Assembly: GCA_964437445.1 (NCBI GenBank)
Contig: CAYTGR010000005.1
Coordinates: forward strand, 75,689-139,688
Length of the DNA stretch: 64,000 nt
Direction of reading: 5' to 3'
Source: CAYTGR01 sp964437445
Lineage (GTDB): Bacteria; Chloroflexota; Anaerolineae; B4-G1; SLSP01
The notes under the pieces are model-generated. The model was not told the origin of the DNA and did no database searches. It worked only from the letters and a program-made list of their open reading frames with translations. The position numbers and the translations under genes were made by a program. This document shows, one piece after another, positions 31,913 to 40,916 of this stretch (its first letter is position 1; every line of letters begins with the position of its first letter).

Positions 31913-32338
31913 TCACGCTACCGGGCGTCGCAACAACAAAGCCAGCCCGCCAACGATCAACAGCACCGGCCATATTACTTCAAAGTCCAACCAGTGCAAC
32001 CAGGGGAAAAAATTCCGTGCCAGGAAATAAGCCCCCAGCAAAACCAGCGCGATCCCGGCATACAACCCGGCCTGGGGATGAGGAGTATGGAAAGACGCGC
32101 GTAGCTCCTCACCCACGGCATGGGCGTTATCGGCCAGGGTTGAACCCTCAGCCGCCCCTTCTTCCGGGACAATAATCCACAGCAAGAAGTAAATGAACAG
32201 CCCCATTCCATCTCCTAAGGTCAACAGGATGAAAAAGAGCCGTACAAACGTGGGATCAATCCCCAAATAACGCCCCAGCCCGCCACAGACACCACCGAGG
32301 ACCCGGTCGGTCCGGCTACGATACAGTCTGGTACTCAT
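31913..32338 (-). CDS. pspC: PspC domain membrane protein
   Basis: This 141-residue protein begins with a PspC domain (RLYRSRTDRVLGGVCGGLGR, residues 4-23), followed by DPTFVRLFFILLTL and LWIIVPEE. Two further hydrophobic helices close the protein (YAGIALVLLGAYFLARNFF and EVIWPVLLIVGGLALLL). The last part resembles the repeated helices of the next gene's LiaF-like region. PspC proteins are membrane sensors of envelope stress. The ATG at 32338 follows AAGGAG. It forms a two-gene unit with the LiaF-like gene. Confidence 0.85.
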   Translation of the reverse strand: MSTRLYRSRTDRVLGGVCGGLGRYLGIDPTFVRLFFILLTLGDGMGLFIYFLLWIIVPEEGAAEGSTLADNAHAVGEELRASFHTPHPQAGLYAGIALVLLGAYFLARNFFPWLHWLDFEVIWPVLLIVGGLALLLRRPVA

Positions 32339-32433
32339 TTTAGACTCCTTGATTCACAGGTTAAGTGCAGTTCAGATGCTCGCCGCACTATTCATTAATA
32401 CGGACACTTGTCAGGGAAGTTGCACTGCAAACA

Positions 32434-32463
32434 AGAGAGGTGGCTTCCAAGAGCCACCTCTCT
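32434..32463. terminator. Hairpin between the LysM protein and pspC
   Basis: AGAGAGGTGGCT (32434-32445) pairs perfectly with AGCCACCTCTCT (32452-32463). On the minus strand it is followed by TGTTTG, so it can end the LysM-protein transcript before pspC. On the + strand it is followed by GCTTATTTCTT. Confidence 0.65.
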
Positions 32464-32504
32464 GCTTATTTCTTAAGAAGATTAAGAAGATAAAGAAGCT
32501 TGTG

Positions 32505-34070
32505 TCAACGCTTACGCAGCAACAACCCTGCCACGAAAGCACCCGCGACCAGGATCACTCCGCCCGCCACCAGCAAAGCGGTACGCGGCGAGCCGCTACT
32601 GGCAGCAGGAGTGGCCGTCGCCTCTGGCGCCTCAGGCGTGGCGACGACGGTAGAAACCGCCGTCCGCGTGATCCCTAAAGCCACCGGGATCGGTTCCCCA
32701 GGGCCGACCACAACGGTAACCTCACCGGTGCCACCGGTTTCATAGCCCGGCGGGGGCTGCACTCCTACCCGGTACTGTCCGGCCGGCAGCGCCGAGAAGC
32801 AATAGGGTTCCTTTAAACCGTCGGTGGTATAAGACGGAAGCGCGGTACCGTCCGCAGTCACCACAGAGACCACCGCATTGGGCACCAGCTCTTCAGTCTC
32901 AGCCTGGCGTTTGGTATCTGCATTGCGTTCGTGATAGACCAGAACACAGAGTCCCCCCGGTGACGGCGTAACGGTGGGTGGGAGCACGGTCGGCATGGGG
33001 GTCGGTGACGGGGTCGGCGTAGGTGTCGCCGCCGGAATAGAGATCACCAGCTCCTGGCCCACAAAGATCTGGCTGGGATCGGTCAGGTTGTTCAGTCTGA
33101 CAATCTGGTCCACCGTGACCTGATATTGAGTCGCCAGCGCCCCCAGCGTATCCCCGAGCTGCACCACATGCACGATTGCGCCGTCAGGCCGGGGGGTCGG
33201 CGTCGGTCGAGGTGTCGCAGTGGGTCCACGGGTTGGTGTCGGGCCAGACGTGGGTGTAGGACCGGCCGTGACAGCGGGCGGGAGCGTCGGTGCCGTGGCC
33301 GGCAAAGAGCCCACCACCAGGCTGGCATCGTCAATGTAAACATCATTATTAAGCCGGAAAAAATTATCGGTCCAATCGGCCCAGGAATACGTAAAGACCG
33401 TCACTGTGCTGGCCTGGGCCACTGCCTGGACCTGGAAAAGCGTCCATTGGTCATAGGCGTTGATCTCCGGCGACCAGACAATATTGGGCGACCAGGGGTC
33501 CGTCCCACCGTAAGGGTCAATCCCAACCTTCGTGTGCATCGGAGCGGGATTGTTAGACCCTGAACCGGTAGGGCATTCATTCCACTTATCACGGGGTGGC
33601 ATACAGGACCACGTTTGCATGTAAGCTGAGAAAACCAGTGAAGTTCCAGGCTTGATATTGCCGACCTGTTGATATAATCCAGCTTCATGCTGACCAGCAA
33701 ATGTAAAATACTTTTGCGAAAGGCTACCGCCGTGAACGCGATAGGAGAATTCCGTCACGCTGACCCCCCGGAACTCCGGGCGCCGCCAGTAGCTGCAGCT
33801 AGTCGTATCCGCACCGCAACTGACGGGGATCTTGGCCTTGGCGGGCGGATTGTCCACATAAAAAGCGCGCCACCCCGGTGCGATCTGGACCTCTGGGATA
33901 CCATCCTGGAAAGGCCAGGCCTGCCCGGCTCCCGCCTCAAAATCACCATTGGTCAACAGGTTGACCCCTGGCTGCTGCGCGGCTACCCGAGGCGTCCCTG
34001 CCGCTCCCCAAAGTGGAACAATTGTTAATGTTAAAAGGGCCAGAAGAAACACCACACGTTTGGAAAACAT
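32505..34070 (-). CDS. Secreted LysM-domain surface protein with C-terminal membrane anchor
   Basis: This is a 521-residue protein with a signal peptide (1-32, ending near TPRVAAQQ). A jelly-roll-like domain (~35-255) starts NLLTNGDFEAG and contains TKVGIDPYGGTDPWSPNIVW. A long Thr/Pro-rich linker leads to one LysM domain (~300-345: HVVQLGDTLGALATQYQVTV and IFVGQELVI), then another linker and an SdrD/CarboxypepD-like beta domain (~365-460). A last transmembrane helix ends in LLLRKR. LysM binds peptidoglycan or chitin-like sugars, so the protein is probably wall-facing. The start at 34070 has GAAGG 9 nt upstream; an ATG 9 bp earlier abuts the ribosome site. The jelly-roll part is related to the protein at 34308-35492. 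No feature is called in the 34071-34307 spacer. Confidence 0.78.
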   Translation of the reverse strand: MFSKRVVFLLALLTLTIVPLWGAAGTPRVAAQQPGVNLLTNGDFEAGAGQAWPFQDGIPEVQIAPGWRAFYVDNPPAKAKIPVSCGADTTSCSYWRRPEFRGVSVTEFSYRVHGGSLSQKYFTFAGQHEAGLYQQVGNIKPGTSLVFSAYMQTWSCMPPRDKWNECPTGSGSNNPAPMHTKVGIDPYGGTDPWSPNIVWSPEINAYDQWTLFQVQAVAQASTVTVFTYSWADWTDNFFRLNNDVYIDDASLVVGSLPATAPTLPPAVTAGPTPTSGPTPTRGPTATPRPTPTPRPDGAIVHVVQLGDTLGALATQYQVTVDQIVRLNNLTDPSQIFVGQELVISIPAATPTPTPSPTPMPTVLPPTVTPSPGGLCVLVYHERNADTKRQAETEELVPNAVVSVVTADGTALPSYTTDGLKEPYCFSALPAGQYRVGVQPPPGYETGGTGEVTVVVGPGEPIPVALGITRTAVSTVVATPEAPEATATPAASSGSPRTALLVAGGVILVAGAFVAGLLLRKR

Positions 34071-34307
34071 AGATACCATCCTTCTTTTCCTTAACTTAGA
34101 ATATCACTGCCATTCAGCAATATCCTCATATTAGGGAGATTTATATTTAATGCAACCCAGGTCGGCACAGAGCTTCAGCCTAAACGCAGTCAGGGAGCTC
34201 GTTAGCAACGACGACCCTCGCCACGTGGCGTAAATTTTACAACGCAGCCAGTGCAGGCCAAGCTGTGCTCACTATAACAAGGTTTCATTAAAGGAGTGAC
34301 CGGCTCA

Positions 34308-35492
34308 CTAGGGTTGAGGCAAGGCGGCTTCCAACGGCGCAGAGACCTCGGTCACGCAGCCACCGGTCCAATAGCGCGCCGCAATCACCAGTTTGACTTT
34401 ATCTCCAGCCTGCAAGTTGGTGATGACCGCCTGATGATTAACCGACCGGCTCAGGTCCACCGGCGTGGACAGTGCATAAGACTTGTAATTCCGCGCCACG
34501 ATGGGGAAATAGGTTGTGTAAGAATAAGGGGTTGAGGTCGTGACCGTGCCGGCAGGGCTGATTTCATACCAGACCTGAGTCAGCGCCGGTACGGTAGTTT
34601 GCCAGGTCAGGGTGATGGCCGTGTTGCCTGTCACCACTGTCACATTCGTAATGGCGGCGGTAGGCACCCACGAAACCGGCACCGGCAACCGCTCCCCAGG
34701 GTAGGTGGTAGCGGTGATCAGCGTGGTCGCATCCCAGTAGGCCGATTGGGACGAGATATCGGCTGTGGCAGCCGTATAAGTCCATACGACGACGGTGTTG
34801 GTGAGTGCTTCCGCTACAACGCTCACCTTCCCCCAGGTAAGAGCCGGGATGTGAGTCTCTGGCGACCAGACAATGTTCGCTGGCAACGCTTCCGGCCCCG
34901 AAATGCCAGGATCAGGACATTGAGTATGACCATCAGGAGGGCAATTGAAATTATCATACACTGGATCAGGACCCAGTAAGGGAAAAGAAAATTCTCCGGT
35001 TGGGTCAATCCCCACCTTTGAAGTGTAGGTGGTCGCGTCATTGCGGGCGTACGCTTCAAACTGATAAGGCACACAAGGCGTCACTTTGGCCGGTTGGAAA
35101 ATGCCGGCCGTAAACGGCACCGCCGTCCACAAAATATACCCCTGGGAATGATTTCCCTGGTTGCTACAGCTGGTTTGAGCGGGATAGCAGGCATTGTGAT
35201 GGGGATGACCGCCATCAATAAATTCTGGAATCCGATACGAGCCAGCCACAAACCACTCATACCACATCCCCGCCACGAAATGATTGGTCGGGCGAAAATA
35301 AAAGGGATGGGTATCCATATTACCGTTGACCAACAAATTATCTGCCGCGGCGACCTGTTCGTGCGGGGGTATCTCTGAGACTGGGGCTGTAACCATTGAC
35401 CGTCCGGCCACCGGCAAAACCCCTCCCTCTTGACTCAAAATCAATACGCTCAAGGCCACCATCACCACCAGAACACCAAACCAGCGTTTCAA
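34308..35492 (-). CDS. Secreted protein related to the LysM protein's N-terminal domain
   Basis: This 394-residue protein has an N-terminal signal peptide or anchor (FGVLVVMVALSVLILS). A domain (~45-270) beginning NLLVNGNMDTHPFYFRP contains SKVGIDPTGEF and ANIVWSPETHIPALTWGKVSV, clearly similar to the first domain of the neighbour at 32505-34070. A fibronectin III-like domain (~280-390) follows, with ITNVTVVTGNTAITLTWQTT and AGDKVKLVIAARYW. The start is the TTG at 35492, which has AAGGAGG 5-11 nt upstream; reading further upstream would run through that site. The ligand or function is unknown. The pair probably arose by duplication. Confidence 0.7.
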   Translation of the reverse strand: MKRWFGVLVVMVALSVLILSQEGGVLPVAGRSMVTAPVSEIPPHEQVAAADNLLVNGNMDTHPFYFRPTNHFVAGMWYEWFVAGSYRIPEFIDGGHPHHNACYPAQTSCSNQGNHSQGYILWTAVPFTAGIFQPAKVTPCVPYQFEAYARNDATTYTSKVGIDPTGEFSFPLLGPDPVYDNFNCPPDGHTQCPDPGISGPEALPANIVWSPETHIPALTWGKVSVVAEALTNTVVVWTYTAATADISSQSAYWDATTLITATTYPGERLPVPVSWVPTAAITNVTVVTGNTAITLTWQTTVPALTQVWYEISPAGTVTTSTPYSYTTYFPIVARNYKSYALSTPVDLSRSVNHQAVITNLQAGDKVKLVIAARYWTGGCVTEVSAPLEAALPQP

Positions 35493-35634
35493 ATTCTCCT
35501 CCTTAAAAGCAAAAAATCGCAAACCGATCCGGTGTAAATAAGAGGCACACGTATCCAATCTTACCAGATTGCTCCTGAATGGTCAACCCCGCCGGGAGTT
35601 TCTTGATGATTTCTTGACCTCTCCTGCCGGACGC

Positions 35635-35662
35635 TTGACGTCGCTCCTGAATCTCTTAGAAT
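35635..35662 (+). promoter_or_regulatory. Sigma-70-type promoter of the kdpD-like gene
   Basis: TTGACG (35635-35640) and TAGAAT (35657-35662) are spaced 16 bp apart, giving a start near 35669 and a leader of about 38 nt before the ATG at 35707. Confidence 0.55.
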
Positions 35663-35706
35663 AAGCCCATGGCCAACGGTAAACACAACTTGAAAGGTAT
35701 AGCCTG

Positions 35707-37224
35707 ATGAGACCAAGCGGTGATCTGCCCCGCACTCGCCATAACCTGACCACTGGGTGGCGAGCCTATGGCCTGGGTCTGGGGTTGGTGGTTCTCGCCA
35801 GCCTGCTGGGCCTGGCCCTAAAACACTGGCACACCTCGGCCAATCAAGTGCTGACTTATCTGGTGGCCGTCGTGGTCGCGGCCGTCTACTTAGGGCGCGG
35901 CCCGGCGCTGCTGGTCTCTTGCTTGAGCGTGGTCGCCTTTGATTTCTTCATCATTCCGCCGCCGATTACCCTTGCCATTCCCGGCCCGGAAAATCTGCTC
36001 ACCTTGATAGAACTGCTGGTCGTCAGCCTGGTCATCAGCAGCCTGACCACCCGGCTCAAAACCCAAATTGCCCAGCAACAACGCCAGGCGCTTGCCACCC
36101 AGGCACTCTATGCCATGAGTCGTGATCTGGCTGCCGCTGAAGACCTGCCAGCTATCATTCAGGCTATCGTGGCCAATATCGGACAGACGTTTGAGCGCGA
36201 GGCCGTCATCCTGTTGCCGGCCTCAACACCAGAAGGCGACTTCAAAGCCTATCCAACCGAAAATATTGCCTGGCTCGACGCCCAGGAAAAGGCCACTGCC
36301 GTCTGGGTCCGTGAACACCAGGAACCTGCCGGGCGCGGCACGGATAGCTACCCCCAGGCGCAAGCCCATTATCTTCCCCTCCGCACGGCCCAAACTGACA
36401 TAGGTGTACTGGGAGTCCGGCCGGTTACTCCTGGTCCCTATCTGACCCCCGAACAGCGCCAGTTTTTGGCAACGTTCGCCAGTGTTGCCAGCCTGGCAAT
36501 TGAGCGCGTCCGGTTGGCCGAAACCGCACGCCGAGCCCAGGTATTGGAAGCCACTGAAAAACTGCAAACAGCATTGCTTAATGCCATTTCCCACGACCTG
36601 CGAACCCCGCTGGTCACAATCACCGGGGCACTCACCGGCCTGGAACAAAACACAATGCCCCTGGATGATCTGAGCCGCCAACAAATGATCCGCACTGCCC
36701 GTGAAGAAGCTCAACGGTTGAACTGGCTGGTCGGCAATCTATTAGACATGACGCGCTTAGAGGCCGGCACCCTACACATCAAACGGACCCCCTGCGATAT
36801 AGCCGATGTGATCGGCACTGCTTTGGAGCAAATCGGCAGTCGCCTGAACGAGCGGCCGCTCACGCTCACCGTTCCAGCCCCCCTTCCCCTGGTGCAAATG
36901 GATTTTGTGCTGATCGCCCACGTCCTGATCAACCTGTTGGACAACGCACTCAAATACTCGCCAGCCGGCTCCCCGCTGGAAATCAGCGCGCAGCTGCACG
37001 AGACTACGGTTGAAATTGCAGTGGCCGATCACGGGCCGGGTCTCTCGCAGGAAAACCTGGAACGAGTTTTTGACAAATTCTACCGTGCTTCCCCCACCGC
37101 CTGGACCACCGGCATCGGCCTGGGGCTTTCCATCAGCAAAGGAATTGTGGAGGCGCATGGAGGGCAGATTTGGGCCCAAAATCATCCAACCGGCGGCCCT
37201 GTGTCCACCTGGCGCTCCCGCTGA
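35707..37224 (+). CDS. kdpD: KdpD-like sensor histidine kinase lacking the N-terminal KdpD/Usp domains
   Basis: This is a 505-residue protein. Four transmembrane segments of the KdpD/DUF4118 type (~20-115; DFFIIPPPITLAI is diagnostic) are followed by a GAF domain (~130-275). HisKA has its phospho-His about residue 296 in AISHDLRTPLVTITGAL, and the HATPase_c domain includes NLLDNALKYSPAGSPLEI and GIGLGLSISKGIVEAHGG. The ATP-binding KdpD and Usp domains of classical KdpD are missing, as in many short KdpD relatives. The last eight residues (VSTWRSR and stop) do not fit the family; the +2 frame gives VHLALPLTDT and continues to a TGA at 37278-37280. A small indel near 37200 has therefore probably altered the tail. 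The partner kdpE just downstream is broken. Confidence 0.83.
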   Translation: MRPSGDLPRTRHNLTTGWRAYGLGLGLVVLASLLGLALKHWHTSANQVLTYLVAVVVAAVYLGRGPALLVSCLSVVAFDFFIIPPPITLAIPGPENLLTLIELLVVSLVISSLTTRLKTQIAQQQRQALATQALYAMSRDLAAAEDLPAIIQAIVANIGQTFEREAVILLPASTPEGDFKAYPTENIAWLDAQEKATAVWVREHQEPAGRGTDSYPQAQAHYLPLRTAQTDIGVLGVRPVTPGPYLTPEQRQFLATFASVASLAIERVRLAETARRAQVLEATEKLQTALLNAISHDLRTPLVTITGALTGLEQNTMPLDDLSRQQMIRTAREEAQRLNWLVGNLLDMTRLEAGTLHIKRTPCDIADVIGTALEQIGSRLNERPLTLTVPAPLPLVQMDFVLIAHVLINLLDNALKYSPAGSPLEISAQLHETTVEIAVADHGPGLSQENLERVFDKFYRASPTAWTTGIGLGLSISKGIVEAHGGQIWAQNHPTGGPVSTWRSR

Positions 37225-37257
37225 CCGACACCTCTCCTACCCCTCTAAAAAACAGCC

Positions 37258-37559
37258 ATGCCCAACAGTCTGATTGTTGACGATGAACAAGCCATCTGGC
37301 GCTTCCTTGACACTACCCTGAGCGCCCAGGGGTACACCGTGCAGGAAGCTGCTTCAGGCGCGGCTGCGTTGGAGATCGCTACCCCCAACCGCCTGATTTG
37401 ATCATCCGGGACTTGGGGTTACCCGAAGCCTATGCCAACGAACTGCACCTGCTGCGGGTCAACATCAGCAACCTACGACAGAAAATTGAGCCAAACCCCA
37501 CCCGCCCCTTTTACATCCTGACCGAACCGGGGGTCGGCTACCGGCTGCGCACGGAATAA
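37258..37559 (+). pseudogene. kdpE: Broken kdpE-like response regulator
   Basis: The ATG at 37258 opens MPNSLIVDDEQAIWRFLDTT and reads a normal receiver start to NRLI and TGA (37399-37401). One missing C in the Asn-Arg-Pro codons explains the stop: the other frame continues DLIIRDLGLPEA, the phospho-Asp region. Directly after that comes NELHLLRVNISNLRQKI and ILTEPGVGYRLR, the end of an OmpR/KdpE winged helix, closing with TAA at 37557-37559. The gene has therefore lost its frame and about the middle 120 residues. Its last 22 bp overlap the convergent flavoprotein gene. Confidence 0.85.
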
Positions 37560-38842
37560 CGTTGCGCCGCGCTCTCCCCGGCGATGTAACCGGTGGAGAA
37601 CGCTGCCTGCAAGTTAAAACCACCCGTGTCGGCCGCCAGGTCCAGCACCTCGCCGGCCAGGAAAAGCCCCGCCACTTTGCGGGAGGCTAACGTGCGCGGC
37701 TCCACTTCGTCCAATGCCACGCCGCCCGCCGTCACCATGCCGGCGGCCAGCGGCAGCGAGCCTGTGATCCGCCAACGGAAATCCTTGAGCAGCGCCGCCA
37801 GCGCGTCGCGCTCCGCCGCCCGTAGCGTGTGAACCGGCCGTTCCAGCCCCAATCCGCTCTCGGCAGCCAATACCTCGGCCAGCGATTTCGGTCCCCACCC
37901 CGCCAGCAACGCCGGTAATCGCCGCTGCGGAAGGTGCTCAAACTCCCGCTGCAACCGCGCCCGCACCTCTTCCGGCGTCATCCCCGGCTTGAGGTCAATA
38001 GAAAGCGTCACCTTCTGACCGGCACGCAGCGCAGCTACCGCCGCCAGGGAAAGACTGAGCACCAGCGGGCCGGAGAGACCAAAGTGGGTGAAAAGCAGCT
38101 CACCCACCGGCGGAACAGGATACGGTGGGGCCAGCCGTTGCTCCGGCGCGTTGCCCGCCTGCGTCCACAACGTGCAGCGGATGTTGCGCAGGCTGACCCC
38201 CTGCAGCGCCTGCGCGCGCCGCTTCTCATAGACGGTGAGCGGGACCAGCGCCGGCCGCAAGGGGACGAGCGTGTGCCCAACGGCCTCCGCCATCCGGTAA
38301 CCGTCGCCGGTAGAGCCGGTGGCCGGCCATGAGGCGCCGCCCGTCGTCAGGATGACCGCCCGCGCCGGCAAGAATTCCTCGCTCTTGAGCCGCACGCCCT
38401 GGATTTGCCCGGCAGCAACCTGCAACGCGGTCACAGGGGCGCCGGTGCGCACCGTGGCGCCCTGCTCCGTTGCATAGCGCAACAAGGCCTCGCGCACGTC
38501 GCTCGCCTTGCCAGAAGCCGGGAAGATCCGCCCGCCGCGCTCAGTCTGCGTCTTGACGCCATAGCGCGTTAGTAGCGCCAGCAATTCATCGCGGAAGAAA
38601 CGGTGAAAGACATTGCGCAGGAAGACTCCCTGCGGGCCAAAGTAGGCGAGGAATTCCTCCAACGGCACGCTGTTGGTGAGGTTGCACCGCTCCTTGCCGG
38701 TGACCAGCAACTTGCGCCCCACCTCGTCCATCTTCTCCAACAGGAGCACGCGCGCGCCGCACTCGGCCGCACGTCCGGCGGCCAGCAACCCGGCAGCCCC
38801 GCCGCCGACGACGATCACATCCCAAAATTTTCTAACGGACAT
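37538..38842 (-). CDS. NAD(P)/FAD-dependent flavoprotein, HI0933/BaiN family
   Basis: This 434-residue protein has an N-terminal FAD-binding Rossmann motif (VIVVGGGAAGLLAAGRAAECG, residues ~10-30) and the family motifs VTGKERCNLTNS and ILTTGGASWPATGSTGDGY. GGVALDEVEPRTLASRKVAG and the C-terminal AGEVLDLAADTGGFNLQ, typical of the HI0933-like group, follow. Members include reductases of bile-acid enoyl intermediates (BaiN), but most are uncharacterised, so the substrate is unknown. The ATG at 38842 lacks a strong ribosome site. Its 3' end overlaps the broken kdpE on the other strand by 22 bp. Confidence 0.85.
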   Translation of the reverse strand: MSVRKFWDVIVVGGGAAGLLAAGRAAECGARVLLLEKMDEVGRKLLVTGKERCNLTNSVPLEEFLAYFGPQGVFLRNVFHRFFRDELLALLTRYGVKTQTERGGRIFPASGKASDVREALLRYATEQGATVRTGAPVTALQVAAGQIQGVRLKSEEFLPARAVILTTGGASWPATGSTGDGYRMAEAVGHTLVPLRPALVPLTVYEKRRAQALQGVSLRNIRCTLWTQAGNAPEQRLAPPYPVPPVGELLFTHFGLSGPLVLSLSLAAVAALRAGQKVTLSIDLKPGMTPEEVRARLQREFEHLPQRRLPALLAGWGPKSLAEVLAAESGLGLERPVHTLRAAERDALAALLKDFRWRITGSLPLAAGMVTAGGVALDEVEPRTLASRKVAGLFLAGEVLDLAADTGGFNLQAAFSTGYIAGESAAQRYSVRSR

Positions 38843-38854
38843 CGGTTCCCTGTC

Positions 38855-38880
38855 AGGTAGGGTAAACTTTAGTTTGCAGA
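38855..38880. repeat. Half copy of the GACAAAC/GCAAACT repeat
   Basis: AGGTAGGGTAAACTTTAGTTTGC matches one end of the inverted element at 41058-41109 and of the copy at 6083-6132. It lies just upstream of the flavoprotein start codon. Confidence 0.5.
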
Positions 38881-38889
38881 TACGGCTGC

Positions 38890-39444
38890 TTAGGGCCGCC
38901 GCAGCCCCACGACGATCAGCCGTAGCGGCAACTCGCCCTCGACGGCCACACAGTGATATTCACCACCACGGACCAGCGCCGCGTCACCAGGGCGCAGTGG
39001 CCGTGTAATGATGGGGCTGCCGGTCGTCATGCGATGGTAGAGCCGCCCCTGCCCGGCCACCACGTAGAAAAGCTCGTCCACGTCCCCGTGCGCCTGCATC
39101 CCGGTGCGCGCACCGGGTTCCAACGTGGTATCGTGCAGAAATTCCAGCGTCGCGCCGGCCAACAGCTGTTCCTCCGTGCCAGACTGCTCGCTGAAGAGCC
39201 AGCGGACGATGGCCGCGCCCTGCCCCTGCCACGGCTCCGGCTGCTCCGGGGCGGGATCGGCCGGCGCATAACGCACCCGTGCAATCAGCGCCGCCCGCTT
39301 GAAGACGACCCCACCCACCTGGTCATACGGCGCGCGGTTGATGTTGGCCCACTCACCGGGCCGGTGGAATTTCTCCGCCGGGACCGGTTCCGGTTCCCAA
39401 GGCGTGACGACCGCGCTGTTGTCTGCCGTCTCTTGCTCGTTCAC
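38890..39444 (-). CDS. Cupin domain protein
   Basis: This 184-residue protein has a single cupin barrel (~95-180). Motif 1 is GMQAHGDVDELFYVVAGQGR, with Gln and His in the metal-ligand region and Glu after Asp. Motif 2 is LRPGDAALVRGGEYHCVA with the last His. It probably binds a metal; enzyme or binding role is unknown. The GTG at 39444 is preceded by GAGGTG at good spacing. Upstream is a strong bidirectional hairpin that separates it from the serpin gene. Confidence 0.78.
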   Translation of the reverse strand: MNEQETADNSAVVTPWEPEPVPAEKFHRPGEWANINRAPYDQVGGVVFKRAALIARVRYAPADPAPEQPEPWQGQGAAIVRWLFSEQSGTEEQLLAGATLEFLHDTTLEPGARTGMQAHGDVDELFYVVAGQGRLYHRMTTGSPIITRPLRPGDAALVRGGEYHCVAVEGELPLRLIVVGLRRP

Positions 39445-39501
39445 AACATCACCTCACAATGAGTGTCCGCTCCTCGCGCAGCACACGAGGAAAAAATAAG
39501 A

Positions 39502-39538
39502 GTGATTTTTGGGCGCGCTATACGCGCCCAAAAATCAC
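39502..39538 (-). terminator. Strong terminator after the serpin gene
   Basis: A perfect 16-bp stem (GTGATTTTTGGGCGCG and its complement) has the 5-nt loop CTATA. Reading on the minus strand, the stem is followed by TCTTATTTTTTCC. It lies 53 bp after the serpin stop. Confidence 0.8.
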
Positions 39539-39590
39539 CTTCTTTGGATTCTTTCTTGTGCCTTCAGGCCCCCTACAATCCCTGGCATTC

Positions 39591-40886
39591 CTACTCCGCC
39601 GGGTTGAGCAGCCGCCCCATGAACAAAATGGTGCCCGTCTGCGTGTCACGGATCAGGTAGATAAAGGGCCGGTCTACCGTCAGCCGCACCGGTTCAGCGG
39701 GCAGGCCGGTAGCGACCATCACGATGGCGGTCGCGGCTGCGGCCTCCGTGCCTGCCTCGTTCACGTCCACAAACGCTTTGTGCAAGACTGCTCCAATCGC
39801 CAAATCGCGGTTGCCATCCATACCGGAAAAGTCCGCCTGGCCCGGTGTGAACGCCGCCGGCATCCCCAACGCGGCTAACGTATCGGCCAGACTGAGCGAC
39901 GTTTCGGAACGGAACTTCGGCATTGTCACCATGACCTGCTGCCAGTCCAATGCCGCCAAAATGTCGTCCAGCTGCCTGACCGTCAACCCCGACTCAAAAG
40001 CCAGCCACGTGCCGGCGTCGGGCACGATGAGCACCATGGCGGTCTTGTCACCCTGGTAAGGGAGCTCCACCGCCTGATAGCCCTTCCCCTGTGCATAGCG
40101 GACGGATTCGGCCTTGCCCCACTTCATCATTGGCACGGAGACCTGGCTGCCACCCACCAACGTGAACGGCCCGTTGGCGGTCAGCTCTTCCTCAAAGGGG
40201 TCGCGCCAGCCGGCTTTGAAATAGATGGCATTTGCCAACACCAGACGGGCATCGTCAGAAAGCGTGCCTGGCGGGATCAGGTCCTTGATCTTATCCTTCG
40301 TCTGCTCACTCACCCAGCCGTTGATGGCCTGGCGCGCCACCTCCACGTCGCGCTTGAAATCCACCAGCCGCAGCCCGGCACCATAGGAACGCGCCAGCGT
40401 CTCCAGGAATTCAGGGCGGAAGGTGTAACCCTGCTGGCCCCACAACGAGTTGGCAATGTGCAGTTCAAAAGGATACTTCTCCCCCTCATTCTGGGCCGGC
40501 GTGGCCTGCAAGGTCTGGTCCAGCGCGTTGAACGCCGGATGCAGCCGTTCCTGCGATAGCGTGAAGTGCAGCGTCTGCGCCATCTGCTGCTCGGTCTCTC
40601 CCCGTGCGCCCGCGTAGGTCATGGCCAGCGCCGCCGAAATGCTGTACGGCGAGAAAAAAAGGTTGCCCGGCTCGCCGCGCACCGCCTGATACAGGTCCAG
40701 CGCGAAGGCGGTGTTACCGGTCGCCAGCGCCTGTAAGTCATCCGGCGAGACATGGGGGGCGGTCTCGCGTGTCACATCCGCCTGGGCCACATTGGCGCCG
40801 GCAGTCGGCCCGCCGCACGCGGTGACCAGCATCATAACCCATAGCAGCACCAGCCCACTCCGTCCTGGCCTCATCGGGCTTCTCAT
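39591..40886 (-). CDS. Inhibitory-type serpin lipoprotein
   Basis: This 431-residue protein has a lipobox signal (MMLVTACGG, Cys about residue 24) and a full serpin fold. Marks are NLFFSPYSISAALAMTYAGA, SLWGQQGYTFRPEFLETL, LVLANAIYFKAGWRDPFEEE, and the reactive-loop hinge NEAGTEAAAATAIV with small residues as in inhibitory serpins, followed by VDRPFIYLIRDTQTGTILFMG. The loop between the hinge and VDRPF contains the scissile bond; the exact P1 residue cannot be fixed by eye. It would trap serine or cysteine proteases at the cell surface by a covalent mechanism. The window also encodes a large cysteine protease at 47806-52797. The ATG at 40886 follows AAGGAGG. Confidence 0.92.
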   Translation of the reverse strand: MRSPMRPGRSGLVLLWVMMLVTACGGPTAGANVAQADVTRETAPHVSPDDLQALATGNTAFALDLYQAVRGEPGNLFFSPYSISAALAMTYAGARGETEQQMAQTLHFTLSQERLHPAFNALDQTLQATPAQNEGEKYPFELHIANSLWGQQGYTFRPEFLETLARSYGAGLRLVDFKRDVEVARQAINGWVSEQTKDKIKDLIPPGTLSDDARLVLANAIYFKAGWRDPFEEELTANGPFTLVGGSQVSVPMMKWGKAESVRYAQGKGYQAVELPYQGDKTAMVLIVPDAGTWLAFESGLTVRQLDDILAALDWQQVMVTMPKFRSETSLSLADTLAALGMPAAFTPGQADFSGMDGNRDLAIGAVLHKAFVDVNEAGTEAAAATAIVMVATGLPAEPVRLTVDRPFIYLIRDTQTGTILFMGRLLNPAE

Positions 40887-40916
40887 GGTTACCTCCTTAA
40901 AATCAAAACGCCAGTT

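Noticed and set aside
34071..34307. Possible riboswitch upstream of the LysM protein
   Set aside because: I compared it from memory with c-di-AMP, c-di-GMP, TPP, SAM and FMN conserved cores and saw no match.
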